NCBI GenBank assembly: GCA_028641055.1
Contig: CM054062.1
Coordinates: forward strand, 175,404,380 to 175,468,379
Reading direction: 5' to 3'
DNA: 64,000 nt
From: Alopecurus myosuroides
Lineage: Eukaryota > Streptophyta > Magnoliopsida > Poales > Poaceae
The translations under genes and the position numbers were made by a program. Of this stretch, positions 1-11,963 are shown one piece after another (position 1 is the stretch's first letter; every line of letters begins with the position of its first letter). The notes under the pieces are model-generated. The model saw only the letters and a program-made list of their open reading frames with translations. It had not been told where the DNA came from and did not search any database.

Positions 1-7
1 TCCGGAG

Positions 8-754
8 ATGCTGAGAGACATGGTCACTTATCTGGGGTTCCGTTGGGCACCAGAGTACCAGGTCTACGAGCAGCAGCGGGAGTTTGACCAGACCTACTAC
101 CAGGCTATCGTCTACATTCTGTCAGATGATGGCATGAGCGTTGTCCACCGCTACGAGGCAGTAGGTTCCACAGTGGATATGGCCGTGCAGCAGGCAGCTT
201 ATGTGAGTCTCACCGTACTTCGTGCTGACTACTGGGGATTTGACGATTCTATCTATCGCCACATCCCCCGTGGTTACATCACTTCGGAGGGAGCTCACTT
301 CACTCTCTACGACAACCTGGATGTCTACGAGCATGATAACACCAGGCTGCACACCACCGCTCAGTTTGTGAGGCACAGTGACGCTGTTGCCACCACACTT
401 TCTCAGGAGTTGGCCTCAGTCAGGGAGCAGCTCTACCTTGCTTTGACTCGTCTGGCGACGTACACCACAGACTTTGTTGGAGATGAGCGCTTTGCACGTT
501 TTGATCAGCCAGTTGGTCGTCGTTTGCCAGATGCTGGAGGTTACGAGCCGATCAGAGGTCCACTCCTCAACCTCGGAGCTGGTTACACTGGGATTCCACG
601 CTTTGGAGCACAGGGAGACGACGCTTTCTACTTCACCACACCGAGAGTCGCTCTCAGAGCAGTCCCGATCTACGTGGATCGTCGTTCTACCTACTTTCGT
701 GGGATTCCTCCTCACCGTATCTCTCGTCGTACTATTCACCGCCGTCCTGCGTGA
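8..754 (+). CDS. Accessory ORF upstream of gag in the chromovirus
   Basis: This open frame encodes 248 residues from the first ATG and is open to the left edge, so the true start may be outside the window. I recognise no catalytic domain. The middle has a leucine/alanine-rich stretch (about residues 125-155) that may be a coiled coil, and the C-terminus is basic and arginine-rich. It lies in a different frame from gag, 209 bases upstream, on the same strand. An extra ORF between 5' LTR and gag is found in several grass Gypsy families, usually of unknown function. That it belongs to the element is inferred from position and from the lack of an LTR or other boundary between it and gag. Bases 755-963 are a non-coding spacer. 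Confidence 0.6.
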   Translation: MLRDMVTYLGFRWAPEYQVYEQQREFDQTYYQAIVYILSDDGMSVVHRYEAVGSTVDMAVQQAAYVSLTVLRADYWGFDDSIYRHIPRGYITSEGAHFTLYDNLDVYEHDNTRLHTTAQFVRHSDAVATTLSQELASVREQLYLALTRLATYTTDFVGDERFARFDQPVGRRLPDAGGYEPIRGPLLNLGAGYTGIPRFGAQGDDAFYFTTPRVALRAVPIYVDRRSTYFRGIPPHRISRRTIHRRPA

Positions 755-963
755 TGAGCATGGGAGTACCGATATATCCATTCCTAGCTATGTTTAGTTA
801 TCCTTTGGCTTCGAACCATGTATTGGTGTGTTGGATATTCTGATGTATTTGAACATGTGATGATGTACCTGTCGGTTATCTATTCATGCGTCGGAATAAT
901 CTCTCTTTCGGTTACCAAGTCTATCCTTTCCTATTGTTGCACTAAAATGCATGTCTATCCAGG

Positions 964-1689
964 ATGCCGCCAACAAGGAGCAACCCGCCTGAACCACCTC
1001 CGATCACGGAGCTGTTGACTCAGATGACTCAGGTCGTGGCGCAGATGGCCCAGTTCCAGGCTAACCAGCACAACAACCAGAATGCTCCACGGGTCAGCAT
1101 CAGGGAGTTCCTCAGTATGGGTCCGAGAGCTTTCGTGGCAACACGTGAGCCTCTGGATGCTGATGACTGGATCCGGGAGATGGCCAGGGCTCTGGACATT
1201 GCTCACGTTGCTGAGGAAGACAAAGTCAAGTATGCCACCTACCTACTGAAGGGTCAGGCAGCTACTTGGTGGGAGAACTACCAGACCACGAGAGCTGGCT
1301 ATCCTATCACCTGGGGATGTTTCAAGGATGCCTTCCTGAAGCACCACATCCCAGATGGTCTCATGGAAAGGATGCGTGAGGAATTTTGCTCTCTCAAGCA
1401 GGGCAAGCTGGACGTCATTGGCTATCAGAACGAGTTCAATCGTCTCGCTCGATACGCTGGTGATGAGGTGTCCACTGAGGCTAAGAAGATGGCAAGGTTC
1501 CGCCAAGGTTTTAACCCGGAACTGAAGTACGCACTCACCAACATCAAGTGCAAAGACTTCAAGGAGCTCGTGAACACCGCGCTCAATGAGGAAAATGGGC
1601 GCAAGGCGTTCGAGGATTCTCGCAAGCACTCGTGTGAGGGTGGTTCCTCCTCCAACATGACCACCCCCCCGCAGAAGCGCCGCATCTAG
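964..1689 (+). pseudogene. Gag (capsid part) of the chromovirus, ended by a premature stop
   Basis: Gag forms the cytoplasmic virus-like particle that packages element RNA. The 241-residue frame has the retrotransposon gag core: an aromatic segment around QAATWWENY (about residues 99-107) and the helical region ending EYQNEFNRLARY-like at about 155-165. It stops at TAG 1687-1689. The frame continues open immediately after that codon into the zinc knuckle, which in intact relatives belongs to the same polyprotein, so I read the stop as a nonsense mutation and not a natural gag end. The start ATG at 964 follows the spacer after the accessory ORF and begins a proline-rich N-terminus (MPPTRSNPPEPPP). 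Confidence 0.85.
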
Positions 1690-2643
1690 GTGCCAAATGG
1701 TGCTGTCACTCGGGCTCCATATGCCCAAGCTTCTCCAGGCTTTGCTCTCCGCCCACCTAACCCAGCTCAGATGCAGAGTCAGAGGGTTCCAATGGGGCAG
1801 CCAAGGCCAGGTCCTCCTCGTGTCGTCACTTGCTACAAATGCAAGGAGACTGGACACTACGTTGATAAGTGCACTCAGAGGCAGATACCTCCACCTCCTC
1901 GCCCCAACACCAACCAGGCAATGGTTCGTGCTCCTCCGGCTAAAGCCTTCAACTCCAACAACAGGCCTGTCGTGAGGACCGCGAGGGTGAATCATATCAA
2001 GGCCGACAAAGCTGAGGAAGCTGCTGACGTCGTTCTCGGTATATTACCCGTAAACTCTTTTCCAGATAAAGTGTTGTTTGATACCGGAGCATCGCATTCT
2101 TTTTTGTCAAAGATCTTTGCAAAAGCATACAACCTAGTTCTGGTTCCACTAAGCAATCAAATGACTGTTCACTCTCCGGGACCGCAAATGTTGACTTCCA
2201 AGATAAGTAAGGACAATCAGATCCTAATTGGAGGTCGCATATTCCTTGCTTCACTCATGTTGCTGGGAAATTCTGACATTGATGTCATTCTGGGCATGGA
2301 TTGGTTGAAGACCAATGAAGCAAAAATTGACTGTGCTCAAAAGTCAATAACTCTCACCCACCCTTCTGGCCAGATAGTCTATTCTCCATATGAATCAAGT
2401 TCTGTTAAGCTGTTCAACCTCGATGCAAAACCTCTACCTCTACTTGAAAATGTTCCGGTGGTTTGTGAATTCCCTGACGTCTTTCCAGAAGAATTGCCAG
2501 GAATGCCTCCGGACAGAGCAGTTGAGTTCGTGATCGAGCTTGAGCCAGGTACTGCTCCAATCTCTAAGCATCCATACAAGATAGCTCCTCCTGAACTGAA
2601 ATTGTTGAAGGAGCAAATCGATATGTACATGGAGAAAGGTTAG
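1690..2643 (+). pseudogene. Zinc knuckle and aspartic protease segment of the chromovirus polyprotein
   Basis: This segment is in the same frame as gag. The CCHC knuckle CYKCKETGHYVDKC lies at about residues 54-67 and binds RNA. The retropepsin active site reads LFDTGASHSFLS, with the catalytic DTG intact, and the later hydrophobic DVILGMDWL is the flap/C-terminal protease signature. The segment ends with the start of RT (the region before the fingers) and then a second in-frame TAG at 2641-2643. No ATG opens this segment; in life it would be made only as part of the gag-pol precursor. Both stops are single-codon lesions in an otherwise continuous frame. Confidence 0.85.
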
Positions 2644-5352
2644 ATTCAGCCTAGTTCCTCCGCTTGGGGTTGCCCAACTCTGTTCGTTGCCAAGAAGGAC
2701 CAAACAAACAGACTCGTGGTTGACTATCGTCCTCTCAACGAGAAAACCATCAAAAACAAGTATCCAATTCCTCGTATCGATGATCTTTTTGATCAACTTG
2801 CTGGAGCCTCAATATTCTCAAAGTTGGACTTGAGGATGGGTTACCATCAAATAAAGATCAGAAAGGAAGATATTCCTAAGACAGCTTTCACCACTCGGTA
2901 CGGTCTACATGAATACACCGTCATGTCCTTTGGTATCACCAATGCACCGGCGACATTCTCAAGACTCATGAATTCTGTCTTCCATGAATACCTCGACAAG
3001 TTCGTTGTGGTATATCTCGATGGCATTCTGGTCTACTCAAAATCCGAGGAAGAGCATGGAGAACACCTTCGTCTCACTCTCATGAAACTTCGCGAGCATC
3101 GTCTATATGCCAAATTCTCCAAGTGTGAGTTCTGGATTCCAGAAGTTGCTTACCTTGGTCATATCATCTCTGCCAAAGGCATAGCCATTGACCCAGAAAA
3201 GGTTAAGGCAATTGTTGATTGGAAACCTCCTAAGACGGTAAAGCAAGTAAGAAGCTTTCTTGTCTTGGCTAGCTATTGTCGTCGTTTCCTCCAAAACTTC
3301 TCCAAGATTGCCAAACCTCTCACTGATCTCACAAAGAAGGACAAGAAGTTCGTTTGGACTCCACAGTTTGATGAGAGTTTCAATCTCTTGAAGACTAAAC
3401 TCACTTCTACTCCAGTTCTGGTTGGCCCAGATACTACCAAACCTTTCCAGATATTCTGTGATGCATCTCTCCAAGGTCTAGGTGCAGTTCTTATGCAAGA
3501 ACGTCAAGTTGTGGCTTATGCTTCACGTCAGTTGAATGCACATGAGCAAAACTATCCCACACATGACCTAGAACTTGCAGCAGTTGTGTTTGCCCTCAAG
3601 AAATGGAGGCAATACTTGTTGGGTAACCGCACTGAAATCTTTTCCGATCATAAGAGTCTGAAATACATCTTCACTCAACCAGATCTAAACCTCAGGCAAA
3701 GGAGATGGATTGAGAAGATTAAAGACTTTGATCTCACCATTTCTTACACTCCAGGCAAGGCTAATGTTATGGCCGATGCTCTCAGTCGCAAGTCATATTG
3801 CAATAATCTCATGATCATGGAAAGCCAACCTCCACTTCATGAAGAATTCCAGAAGCTGAACCTTGGTCTTGTTCCTCAAGGATATCTTGCAAGCTTGACA
3901 GCTAGTCCAACTCTCGAGGACAAGATTCGTTCTGAACAACTTCGTGATGCTGAAATCAAGAAGATTGTAGAGCACATCAAAGAAGGCAATGATAAATTCA
4001 AGTCCTTCTCAATTGATGACAAGGGGACTGTGTTCTTCGAAGGACGCATTGCAGTTCCTCAGATTCAAAGTCTCAAAGATATCATTCTCAAGGAGGCTCA
4101 TGAAACTCCTCTCTCCATCCACCCTGGAATTACAAAGATGTACCAGGATCTCAAAACTCTGTATTGGTGGCCTGGCATGAAACGTGAAATTGCTCAATAC
4201 GTTTCTGAATGCGACGTTTGTCAACGTGTTAAAGCAGTCCATCAGAAAACAGCCGGTCTTCTCCAACCTCTGAAAATTCCTGAATGGAAGTGGGACATGA
4301 TTGAAATGGACTTCGTTACTGGATTTCCAAAGTCCAAGAAGGGCAACGATGCAATCTTCGTTGTTATTGATCGTCTCACTAAGGTAGCTCACTTCTTTGC
4401 TGTCAAAGAAACAATCTCAGCTAGCCAGTTAGCAGAGCTCTACACAGCAAGGATCGTTCCTATTCATGGTGTTCCATTGGAAATAAGCTCAGACCGTGGA
4501 AGCATATTCACTTCTCATTTCTGGAAAAGCTTTCAAGATGCATTGGGCACCAAACTGCTGTTCAGCACAGCTTATCACCCTCAGTCTCAGGGGCAAGTCG
4601 AAAGAGTCAATCAGATTCTCGAGGATATGCTCAGAGCATGTGGTCTCTCCTTTGGCATGAAATGGGAGGATTGCCTTCCATATGCTGAATTCTCCTACAA
4701 CAACAGCTTCCAGGCAAGCCTAGGCATGGCACCATTTGAAGCACTCTATGGCCGCAGATGCAGGAGTCCAATCAATTGGTCTGGAGCTGGTGAACGTTCA
4801 GTCTTAGGCCCGGACATTGTTAAGGAAGCCGAGGAGAAAGTTCGTATCATTCGTGACAATCTCAAGATTGCTCAGTCTCGTCAGAAAAGTTACTATGACA
4901 GCAAGCACCGGGACACGGTCTATGCACCTGGTGACAAGGCATATCTCCGTGTAACTCCCCTCAGAGGCACTCATCGTTTTGGTGTGAAAGGAAAGCTTGC
5001 ACCAAGATACATTGGTCCTTTCAACATCCTCTCAAGGCGTGTGGAAAATTCCTATCGTCTTGAACTTCCAGAAAAGCTATCCAAGGTGCACGATGTGTTC
5101 CACGTGTCACAGCTCAAGAAGTGTTTCAAAGATCCAGATCGTGCAGTTGATCATGATTCCATTGAACTGCAAGATGATCTCTCTTATGAGGAGCACCCTA
5201 TTCGTATTCTCGATGAGACCGAGCGTAAGACTCGCAACAAGAGCACCAAGTTCTTGAAAGTGCAGTGGTCGCATCATTCCGATAAAGAGGCAACGTGGGA
5301 GACCGAAGAGGATCTTCGCAAGAAGTATCCGGACCTTTTCGTTTCTCAGTAA
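2644..5352 (+). pseudogene. RT - RNase H - integrase - chromodomain of the chromovirus
   Basis: The frame continues from protease without a shift and runs to TAA at 5350-5352; the first ATG after the stop is at 2716. RT has [11 protein letters not shown] and an active-site box reading YLDGILVYS: the second catalytic aspartate (codon 3022-3024, GGC) is glycine, expected to abolish polymerisation. RNase H shows [13 protein letters not shown] and the DHKSLKYI region. Integrase has an N-terminal H/C zinc-binding region (ending CDVCQRVK) and the DDE core with [19 protein letters not shown] and QGQVERVNQ. The last 50 residues or so form a chromodomain (around [17 protein letters not shown]). The lesions mean this copy could move only with help in trans. 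Confidence 0.9.
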
Positions 5353-5376
5353 GGAATCTCGGGGCGCGATTCCTTC

Positions 5377-5389
5377 AAGGGGGGGGGGG
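5377..5389 (+). other. Polypurine tract of the chromovirus
   Basis: AA followed by eleven G residues lies five bases before the 3' LTR start TGTAAC. A purine run directly upstream of the 3' LTR primes plus-strand DNA synthesis. The perfect G run is a likely site of length variation. Confidence 0.8.
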
Positions 5390-6230
5390 CGTTTTGTAAC
5401 ATCCCAAGTATGAAAACCTACCATTTAGAATGTTTGATTTCTTGTTATTAAAGTATTGCATCATGTCATCATGTTTATTACCTTGTTTGCATTTGTTACT
5501 ATTTGTTTTGCTTCTGTTTTTATTCTGTTTTCATAATTGAATTTCAAACAAATTCAAATGATGTGTTTCATACTTGTCATGTTACAACATTTTCAAATAA
5601 AAGTTCAATTCAAACAACCTCTTGTTTCCAATTATTCCATAAAGATCAACTAATAAACTGGTGCTTTTATTTCAACTAAATAATTCCAAATTGCCTTCAA
5701 ATTCAAATCAATTCACCAAACAGCACCCCAATTTGAAATTATAAAATTGCCAAAACAAATATACTCATTTGTTTCCAATTAAAGTTATTTGGGTCACCCT
5801 ATTTAAAAAAATTTGGTTTCAATAATCATTTTAATACTCAAATCATCCAAATATGAATTAATTCCAAACAGCATAAAAATTCAAATGTTTTTGAAAACCA
5901 AAGTTGACATTTGGTAGATATTGACCTAATTAACCCACATGAATTTTCCCTAAATTTTTAAAACTCAAAAAACCTATCATTTGCTTCCATTTCCATTTGC
6001 TACAAAAAAAACTGCAGAACAAAAAAAAAGAAAAAAGAAAAACACAGCGCGCGCGGCAGCTAACCTAGCAGCCCAGCCCACCTCTTTCATTTTCCTCGCG
6101 CGCAGCCAGCCCACACGGCCCGAAAACGGTTCGCGGCCGCCCCTGTCGTCTGTTCCGCGTACGACGGACATCCGCCGATGCCACGTCGCCGCGGAAGCAC
6201 CGCCGACGGCCATCCTCGCTCCTGCGGCCC

Positions 6231-6238
6231 TATTTAAG
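6231..6238 (+). promoter_or_regulatory. Putative TATA box of the chromovirus LTR
   Basis: TATTTAAG sits at the downstream side of the GC-rich block of the LTR, followed by a C-rich leader (6250-6450), as expected for the start of the genomic transcript. The position is inferred from sequence only. Confidence 0.4.
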
Positions 6239-6797
6239 CTACCTAGGACCCGGCGCGCAGCCCTAGACCTAGCCCTACTCCCTATCCCCTCCAGAGCGCC
6301 GCCAATTTCTCTCTCTCGCCACGATCTCCTCCCTCTGCCACTGCCACCGGAGTTCCTGTCTGAATCTCCGACCACCGCAGTCGCCATGGCACTCCTCCAC
6401 CCCACCTAGCCACAGAAACTAGACCACCACCCCTCCAGCTCTCGTTTGGACACCGCAGCTACTCCGTATACCTGCTGGAACGCCGCCGCGATCCCTGCTG
6501 CTGCCGCCGGCGACGACCACCGCTACCTCGCGCCTCTGCAACAACTACAACGGTGGTGAGGCCACCGTGCTCTTCCTCCTCCTCCCCTCTGTCCTCCAGC
6601 ACTCGCACAACAGCAACTGGAGCCACCGAGAGCCCACGGCGGTGCAGCACAGCCACGGCACGCCGCCGTTGAGCCCTGTCGTTTCTCTGACGAAGCGCGG
6701 GTTTTGGGTTCAGTTAAACTTTCAGAAAACCTACGCGAAGATGAAATACAACCTCCCTGCATCGCGGTATCTGTCAACGAACTGAATCGCACCGCAG

Positions 6798-6862
6798 TGG
6801 CAGTGCGCTGTTTACTCGAGCGCCTGGTCGTGGGTTCGAGTCCCCGCAGCGCCACCCTTTTT
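6798..6862 (+). other. tRNA-like RNA polymerase III promoter boxes inside the LTR
   Basis: GGTTCGAGTCC at 6833-6843 matches the B-box consensus exactly. TGGCAGTGCGC at 6798-6808 matches the A box at about 9 of 11 positions. A run of five T (6858-6862), the Pol III stop signal, follows 14 bases after the B box, and the GCGCCAC just before it can partly pair with GTGGC at the A box. The A-B spacing is short and no anticodon arm can be drawn, so this is not a tRNA gene; it may be a tRNA- or SINE-derived relic. Confidence 0.4.
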
Positions 6863-9800
6863 GGGGATTTTTCCCCTAAGCCGTGGCCCACCCGTCTGTG
6901 GGCGTAGTGGCCAGCTGTGCTGCCACACAGCGCCACGTAGGCCCGTGGCCCACTGGCAGTGACCGTGGCTGGGTCACTGCACGGTGCAGGTCCTATTCCA
7001 AGTTTTTCTTTTTCTGTTTAGGTCCTAAATTTTTCACAGATTGGTCCTCTAATTCAAAATGCAAATAGCTTTCAAATTATAACTCCAAAAATTAAAAGTA
7101 AAATATGTGCACTGCTCTAAATTTAATTCTCTACCTATTGGTACCATTTGTTTTCTGTTTTGAAATTTCCAAATACAATTCAAATTTGAATTCAAATAAT
7201 TCAATTGCAATTTGCTAAAATCCATAACTAATTCATTCTTAATCCAATAAATGCAAATAAAATATGTTTTCCATGCTATTTCAAATAACCTTTTCAAATA
7301 TAAATTTTGTTTCATGTTTTGAATAATTGAAATTGCCTAAATAATGTAAACCTTGTTTAAATCATTTAAATTTGATAAAATCATAACTTGCTAAAATTAA
7401 ATTATTTTTGAACATGCAAAATATGTTTTCAAACTAGAAAAGTATAAACTTTTCAAATATGAATTTTAATTTATGTTTTGAACAAATAAAATTCAAATAA
7501 AATTCATGCTTGTTTAAATTCATTTAAAACTTGTTTAATTCATAATTAAATCCTTGTAATTCCTTTTTCAATATTTGAAACATGTAATCCACCCAAAATT
7601 GTGTGTTCTTTTCAAATATAATTTTTTTTATTTGTTTTGAACATTTTAAATTGATGAAAACAACAAATGCTTGTGTGACATCTTTAAGTAACCAAAAATT
7701 TCCCAACTTAATAAATAATTTCCAAACTTGTTAAATTCCTTTACCACTTGCATCTATTGTTGTTATTTTGTTGTTATCATCATGCATGCATCATGCTAAA
7801 CAACTTTCACATGATAATTAATTGTAGTCCATTTGTTTCCACCCTAATGCATGGACCTTTTCCATATGCAATCCAATTGCATAGGGGTCCATTTAAATTG
7901 TGTCACTTTGTCAACTAGTTTATTTTGATGCATCCATTTAACTTGACATGCATCATCCCATGATTGTGCACTATGCCATGATATTGATTGTTTATATTTC
8001 TGTCTTGTTTGTTTGCTTCTTCCCGAATAGACGGCCACGTTGAGACAGACGATCTTTACAGCACCCCTTCTGAGGATCTAGCTCAGTACCAGGCTGCTGA
8101 GTTTGCAGGCAAGTTATCACTCACATGAACCACCGTGTTCCTTTCAACATTGGTTACCGATACTTTCCGTTATCTATTTTGCTAGCCCTATGTGTAGTTG
8201 TTTCTGTAACGAACCTATCACATGAATCCCTTAACCCTGATATTGCCTCACCACCACTCCTACAACCCCATTGATTGAGCCAGTGTCTTACTAGCATGCT
8301 TAGGTTGTTTTGCTCGAGTCTGTTACCCGTTACTTTCAGTTACTATATTTTTATTATGTTCTGGGGGCTCGATGTTTAATCAATCAATCATGCTAATGTT
8401 ATTGTTAAATAATAATTTGATGATAAGGCACCGGCAGGAGGCCCTGTGTGGTTTTGAGGCCTGCTAGTGTCGACCCTAATAGGAAAAGGGTCTTGTCTAC
8501 TGATCCATGATGAGCGCACTACCCGCATGTGGGAAGCGAGTATGGGCGCCCCCCTCAATTTGATTCGATTCGCATCTCGTCCAAATCGCCTCATTTAGTT
8601 CGTGTTTTCCATTTGCCGCATGCATGTTTCTGCGAGCCCAGCGCAGGGTGGAACTTTTGTAGTCGGCATATAGGGGGACACGTTCTTAGAGTGCTATGAG
8701 GGTCCCCTTTCTTCGGGGCTCGATTAGCCGTGCGCCCAAGGTGCTTTGGGCTTGATGCGAAGAAGAGTTGAGTTGTGTTGAGTGCCCCGCTTGGTGGGAG
8801 GCATCCCATCTGGCGGGTTATTCATACGTGTACGGCCAAATTGGTGCAACCCTGCAGGGATAATCTTCTCGAGAAGCCGTGTTTTCCGCGGTTATGGTTA
8901 ACTTGGTGAAAGTACTGGCTAACAAGTACTCAGGACAACTTAAACCTAATGATTCACAAATCTCACACCCAATGATTAACAACTTGACTAGTAATAGGCT
9001 TATTGACACAATAACTTGATTCATCTTTAATCCAACTGTGTGAGTTATCCTCGGATTGCTTCTTCGGATAAGGGGCGAGATCCAGGATGGGTTTGTTTGA
9101 AGTTATCTTTCAGTTGGTTACAATACTCGATCTTATCTTCTTTCTGTTAGTCGGAAGTGGTAGAATCTCTGTAGTTGGTTAGCGCAGCCAGTTGCAGCAT
9201 CTTTTATATCCCCTTTCTTCCGTTGAACCCAAGGCATCTGTGCTTGGTGTTGACGGGCTACACTTTGGTGAACTGTGAGTCTTGCTTGCCAGTACGTTTA
9301 TGTACTGACCCCTTTGGGGCTGTGGTTTCCGCAGACTACGCTTACGAGGATCCCAGTGACGGCTACTACGTGGAGTTTGACGAGGCTGCTGACGAGTAGG
9401 TAGCGGACCCGGGCAGGATCCGAGACTACGTGGATGGGCTCCGTGTTTATTTTAGTTTCCGGCTTCTTAAGCCTATTTGGATTTGTCTGTACTCAGACCC
9501 TTTGAATGCTTCCGCTGAGATGTAATGATGTTATGTTGGGACATGTGTCCTCTGGATGATTGTATTTTCTATCTCTGCTCTAGTGAGAGCTATTTGCAAC
9601 ATATTTCCATCTTTTGTGTCTTAGAGATATGTTGTGTTATCATCTTGTTCAACGCCGTTGACGTACCATGTGTGTATGGTATGAAGTACGTCAATGGTAG
9701 TGTCCTGATTTCTACGGGATAGTTTACATCGACGGTGAATAGTAAAGATTGGTTGTCACACATAAGTGTTGGCCTACTCGTAAGAGGTGCGGGTGCCAGT

Positions 9801-9871
9801 AAGCCCTGTAATCCAATCAAAATACTGTTCAGTTCGTACGGTGAGTATCCTCTAGAAGTCCGGGTGCGACA

Positions 9872-11963
9872 TATATGTGATCAAGAAGAGTGAAAAGTCA
9901 AAGATTGGGGATTCCCCCGTGGTTCATCCAATTTTTTTAAGAAGAATCAAGCATCTAATCTTGGGGATTCCCAAGACATCCCCTTCTTCATCAACAATCT
10001 ATCAGGTCACTTCCAGTGAAATTATATTTTTATTCGGTCACATCATATGAAGTTTACTTGGACCGCGTATGTTTGTTTTTTCTTATGTTTTCTTTTGTTT
10101 TCCATGCTGAAATAATATATTTGGACCCTAGCATTCCTTGTTTGGGAGAGAGACACGCTCTGCTTTTTCGTTTGAATACTCGTCATGCTCGTATTCTTAG
10201 TTTTTCTTCTAGCTGCTGCAAAATTCTTGTTTAGCTCTTGTTTTCATTGCATCTCTTATTTAGAGTTGTTATTTATAGTGGTGTTATGTGATTACTATCA
10301 TGTTTGATTGCTTTATCATTTAGAGAGTTTTTGTTTAAACATATTTTGTATGGTGCTTCGTGGGAAAAGAAACTGCTGCTTGAAGTAGAATTTATAACGG
10401 TGCAAGTAGAAGCTTGTATAGAATGTGGCTAGACTTTTTCATATGATGCTAGATGTTATTTTAATTCTAAATCCTAGTGGTTATTTAGTAGCATGATTAG
10501 TCCCAAATATCTGAGAGTGTTTAATGTTCCATTGAAAGAATCATGAGTTGTTCTTGTCATATTGAAGCATAAATTTGTGGTGTTCTCCTTCGAATGTTTT
10601 ATTTGGTTGACTTGGTGCATGATCACACCATGTTTATGACTATGAACCAGTCACTTATAGCCTCTATGATCATTTAATTTTTGAACTTGTGGTACCACTT
10701 ATGCTTTGATTAATGATGTTTATGTCACTATGCATGATTATGGCTCTTATGCTCTTTTAATTTGTCGCTCCCAAGTCTTTTGCTAGCCTCCACATGTACT
10801 GAGTATGAGCTCTACTCGTGCATCCAACTCCCAAAAACCAAATTATGCCAAATGTGTCCACCATACCTACCTACATGTGGTATTTAACCTCCACTCTAAA
10901 GTAAATTTCTCATGTGTTACCTTTAAAAATTTCAAAATTACTCATGTTTTGTGCTCCTATTTTTGCTCATGAGGACGTAAATAGAGAATCTTTATCTCAC
11001 TTGTTGATTGGACTTTCACACCCTGTACTAGTGGCTTCATCCGCTTATCCAATTGATAGAAGAGCTAGTAGCGGGGTGCCCAACCCCAAATTAATAACAA
11101 CAAATTCTCTTCACTAATTTTCCCCTGATTTATCAGTCAAAGCATAATTGTGTAAACAAAAGAGAAAGAGTTATGACCTTCTACCCAGATGCGTCCTTCT
11201 ATGGGAGCCGCTCTTGTGAAGTCTAGTTGGCTTGTGACGTACTGTATTTTCTGTTTACCATTCGTTGACATAAGCATACACATCTCTAAAAAATAGACAC
11301 TCCTCCACGGTATGTGATTGTTGGCAGGCACCCGAGGATTCAGTTAGCCATGGTTTGTGTAAGATGGATGGAAGGAGTGTCAAACATTTTATACCTCTGT
11401 TTAATAAAATAAAAGCTCTAGCACACGAGTGATCCATGATTCCCTCTGCGAAGGGCCTTTCTTTTACTTTTATGTTGAGTCTCCATCTTCTAACTTTATG
11501 CACAGTTGCGAAAACATAGTTGCTATTCTGAGTTTAATGTGCATTTGTCCCATGAACATTATTAATTGATTCATGATGTGTTATTGTTTGATATCTAATT
11601 ATTTGTTCTAGTCTTCCTCATGAACTTTGAAGGTGTCCTGACATTTATGTTTTGCCTTACTCTTAAGGACTAGCGAAATATCACTTTTTCATGTTATCTC
11701 TATGCTTGAAACAAACGTATATCTTTCGATGCATTGTTATTCATGATCTTTTATTTGTGTTACTTCTCATTATGAAAGGTGATTGCTATGCTTTATTGTT
11801 AAAATTTTATTTACCATGCTTGTGTTGAAGTTCTATGATCTCAGCTTACATATGCTTTTACATTATTGATGATCAAGTTTATGGTGGTAGCATGTCACCT
11901 CAGAAATTATGTGTTTTATCGTTTACCTACTCGAGGACGAGAAAGAACTAAGCTTGGGGATGT
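9872..11963 (+). mobile_element. 3' internal part of an Athila-like Gypsy element
   Basis: This stretch has no long ORF. Its right part (about 10750-11963) resembles, from memory, the conserved non-coding 3' domain of Triticeae Athila-type elements such as Sabrina/Fatima. It ends with the purine-rich AGCTTGGGGATGT directly before an LTR start TGATACG. The chromovirus appears to have inserted into this older element at 9871/9872. Family assignment is by recall and should be taken as approximate. Confidence 0.55.

Larger units (their letters stand above)
1..9871 (+). mobile_element. Ty3/Gypsy chromovirus (Tekay/Del-like), 5' end outside window
   Basis: The order is accessory ORF, gag, zinc knuckle, protease, RT, RNase H, integrase, chromodomain, polypurine tract and 3' LTR. 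The C-terminal chromodomain places it among the plant chromoviruses, which use it to target chromatin. Integrase before the 3' end and after RNase H is the Gypsy order. The 5' LTR and primer binding site are not in the window, so LTR divergence cannot be measured here. Two in-frame stops and a changed RT active site show the copy cannot make its own proteins. The five bases after the 3' LTR are TATAT, a possible target duplication that cannot be checked without the left end. The Tekay/Del placement is from recall of domain style, not from a tree. Confidence 0.9.
5395..9871 (+). repeat. 3' LTR of the chromovirus, about 4.5 kb
   Basis: It begins TGTAACATCCC right after the polypurine tract and is judged to end GGGTGCGACA at 9871, giving TGT...ACA termini. 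The length, about 4477 bp, is large for an LTR. The composition is banded: an AT-rich block (5400-6000), a GC-rich promoter-like block (6040-6700), a second AT-rich block (7050-8000) and a mixed block to the end. It holds only short open frames and no recognisable gene. The right end is inferred from the terminal motif because the partner 5' LTR is not in the window. Confidence 0.7.

Noticed and set aside
5977..6409. Opposed 142-residue open frames in the chromovirus LTR
   Set aside because: Both are in the GC-rich LTR promoter block and are mirror images of composition; no domain is seen.
6798..6862. A true tRNA gene
   Set aside because: The boxes are present but no anticodon arm or full acceptor stem can be drawn, so it is kept only as tRNA-like.
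9658..9693. Inverted repeat TTGACGTAC / GTACGTCAA as a transposon end
   Set aside because: The arms are only nine bases with no target duplication, and the repeat lies well inside the LTR.
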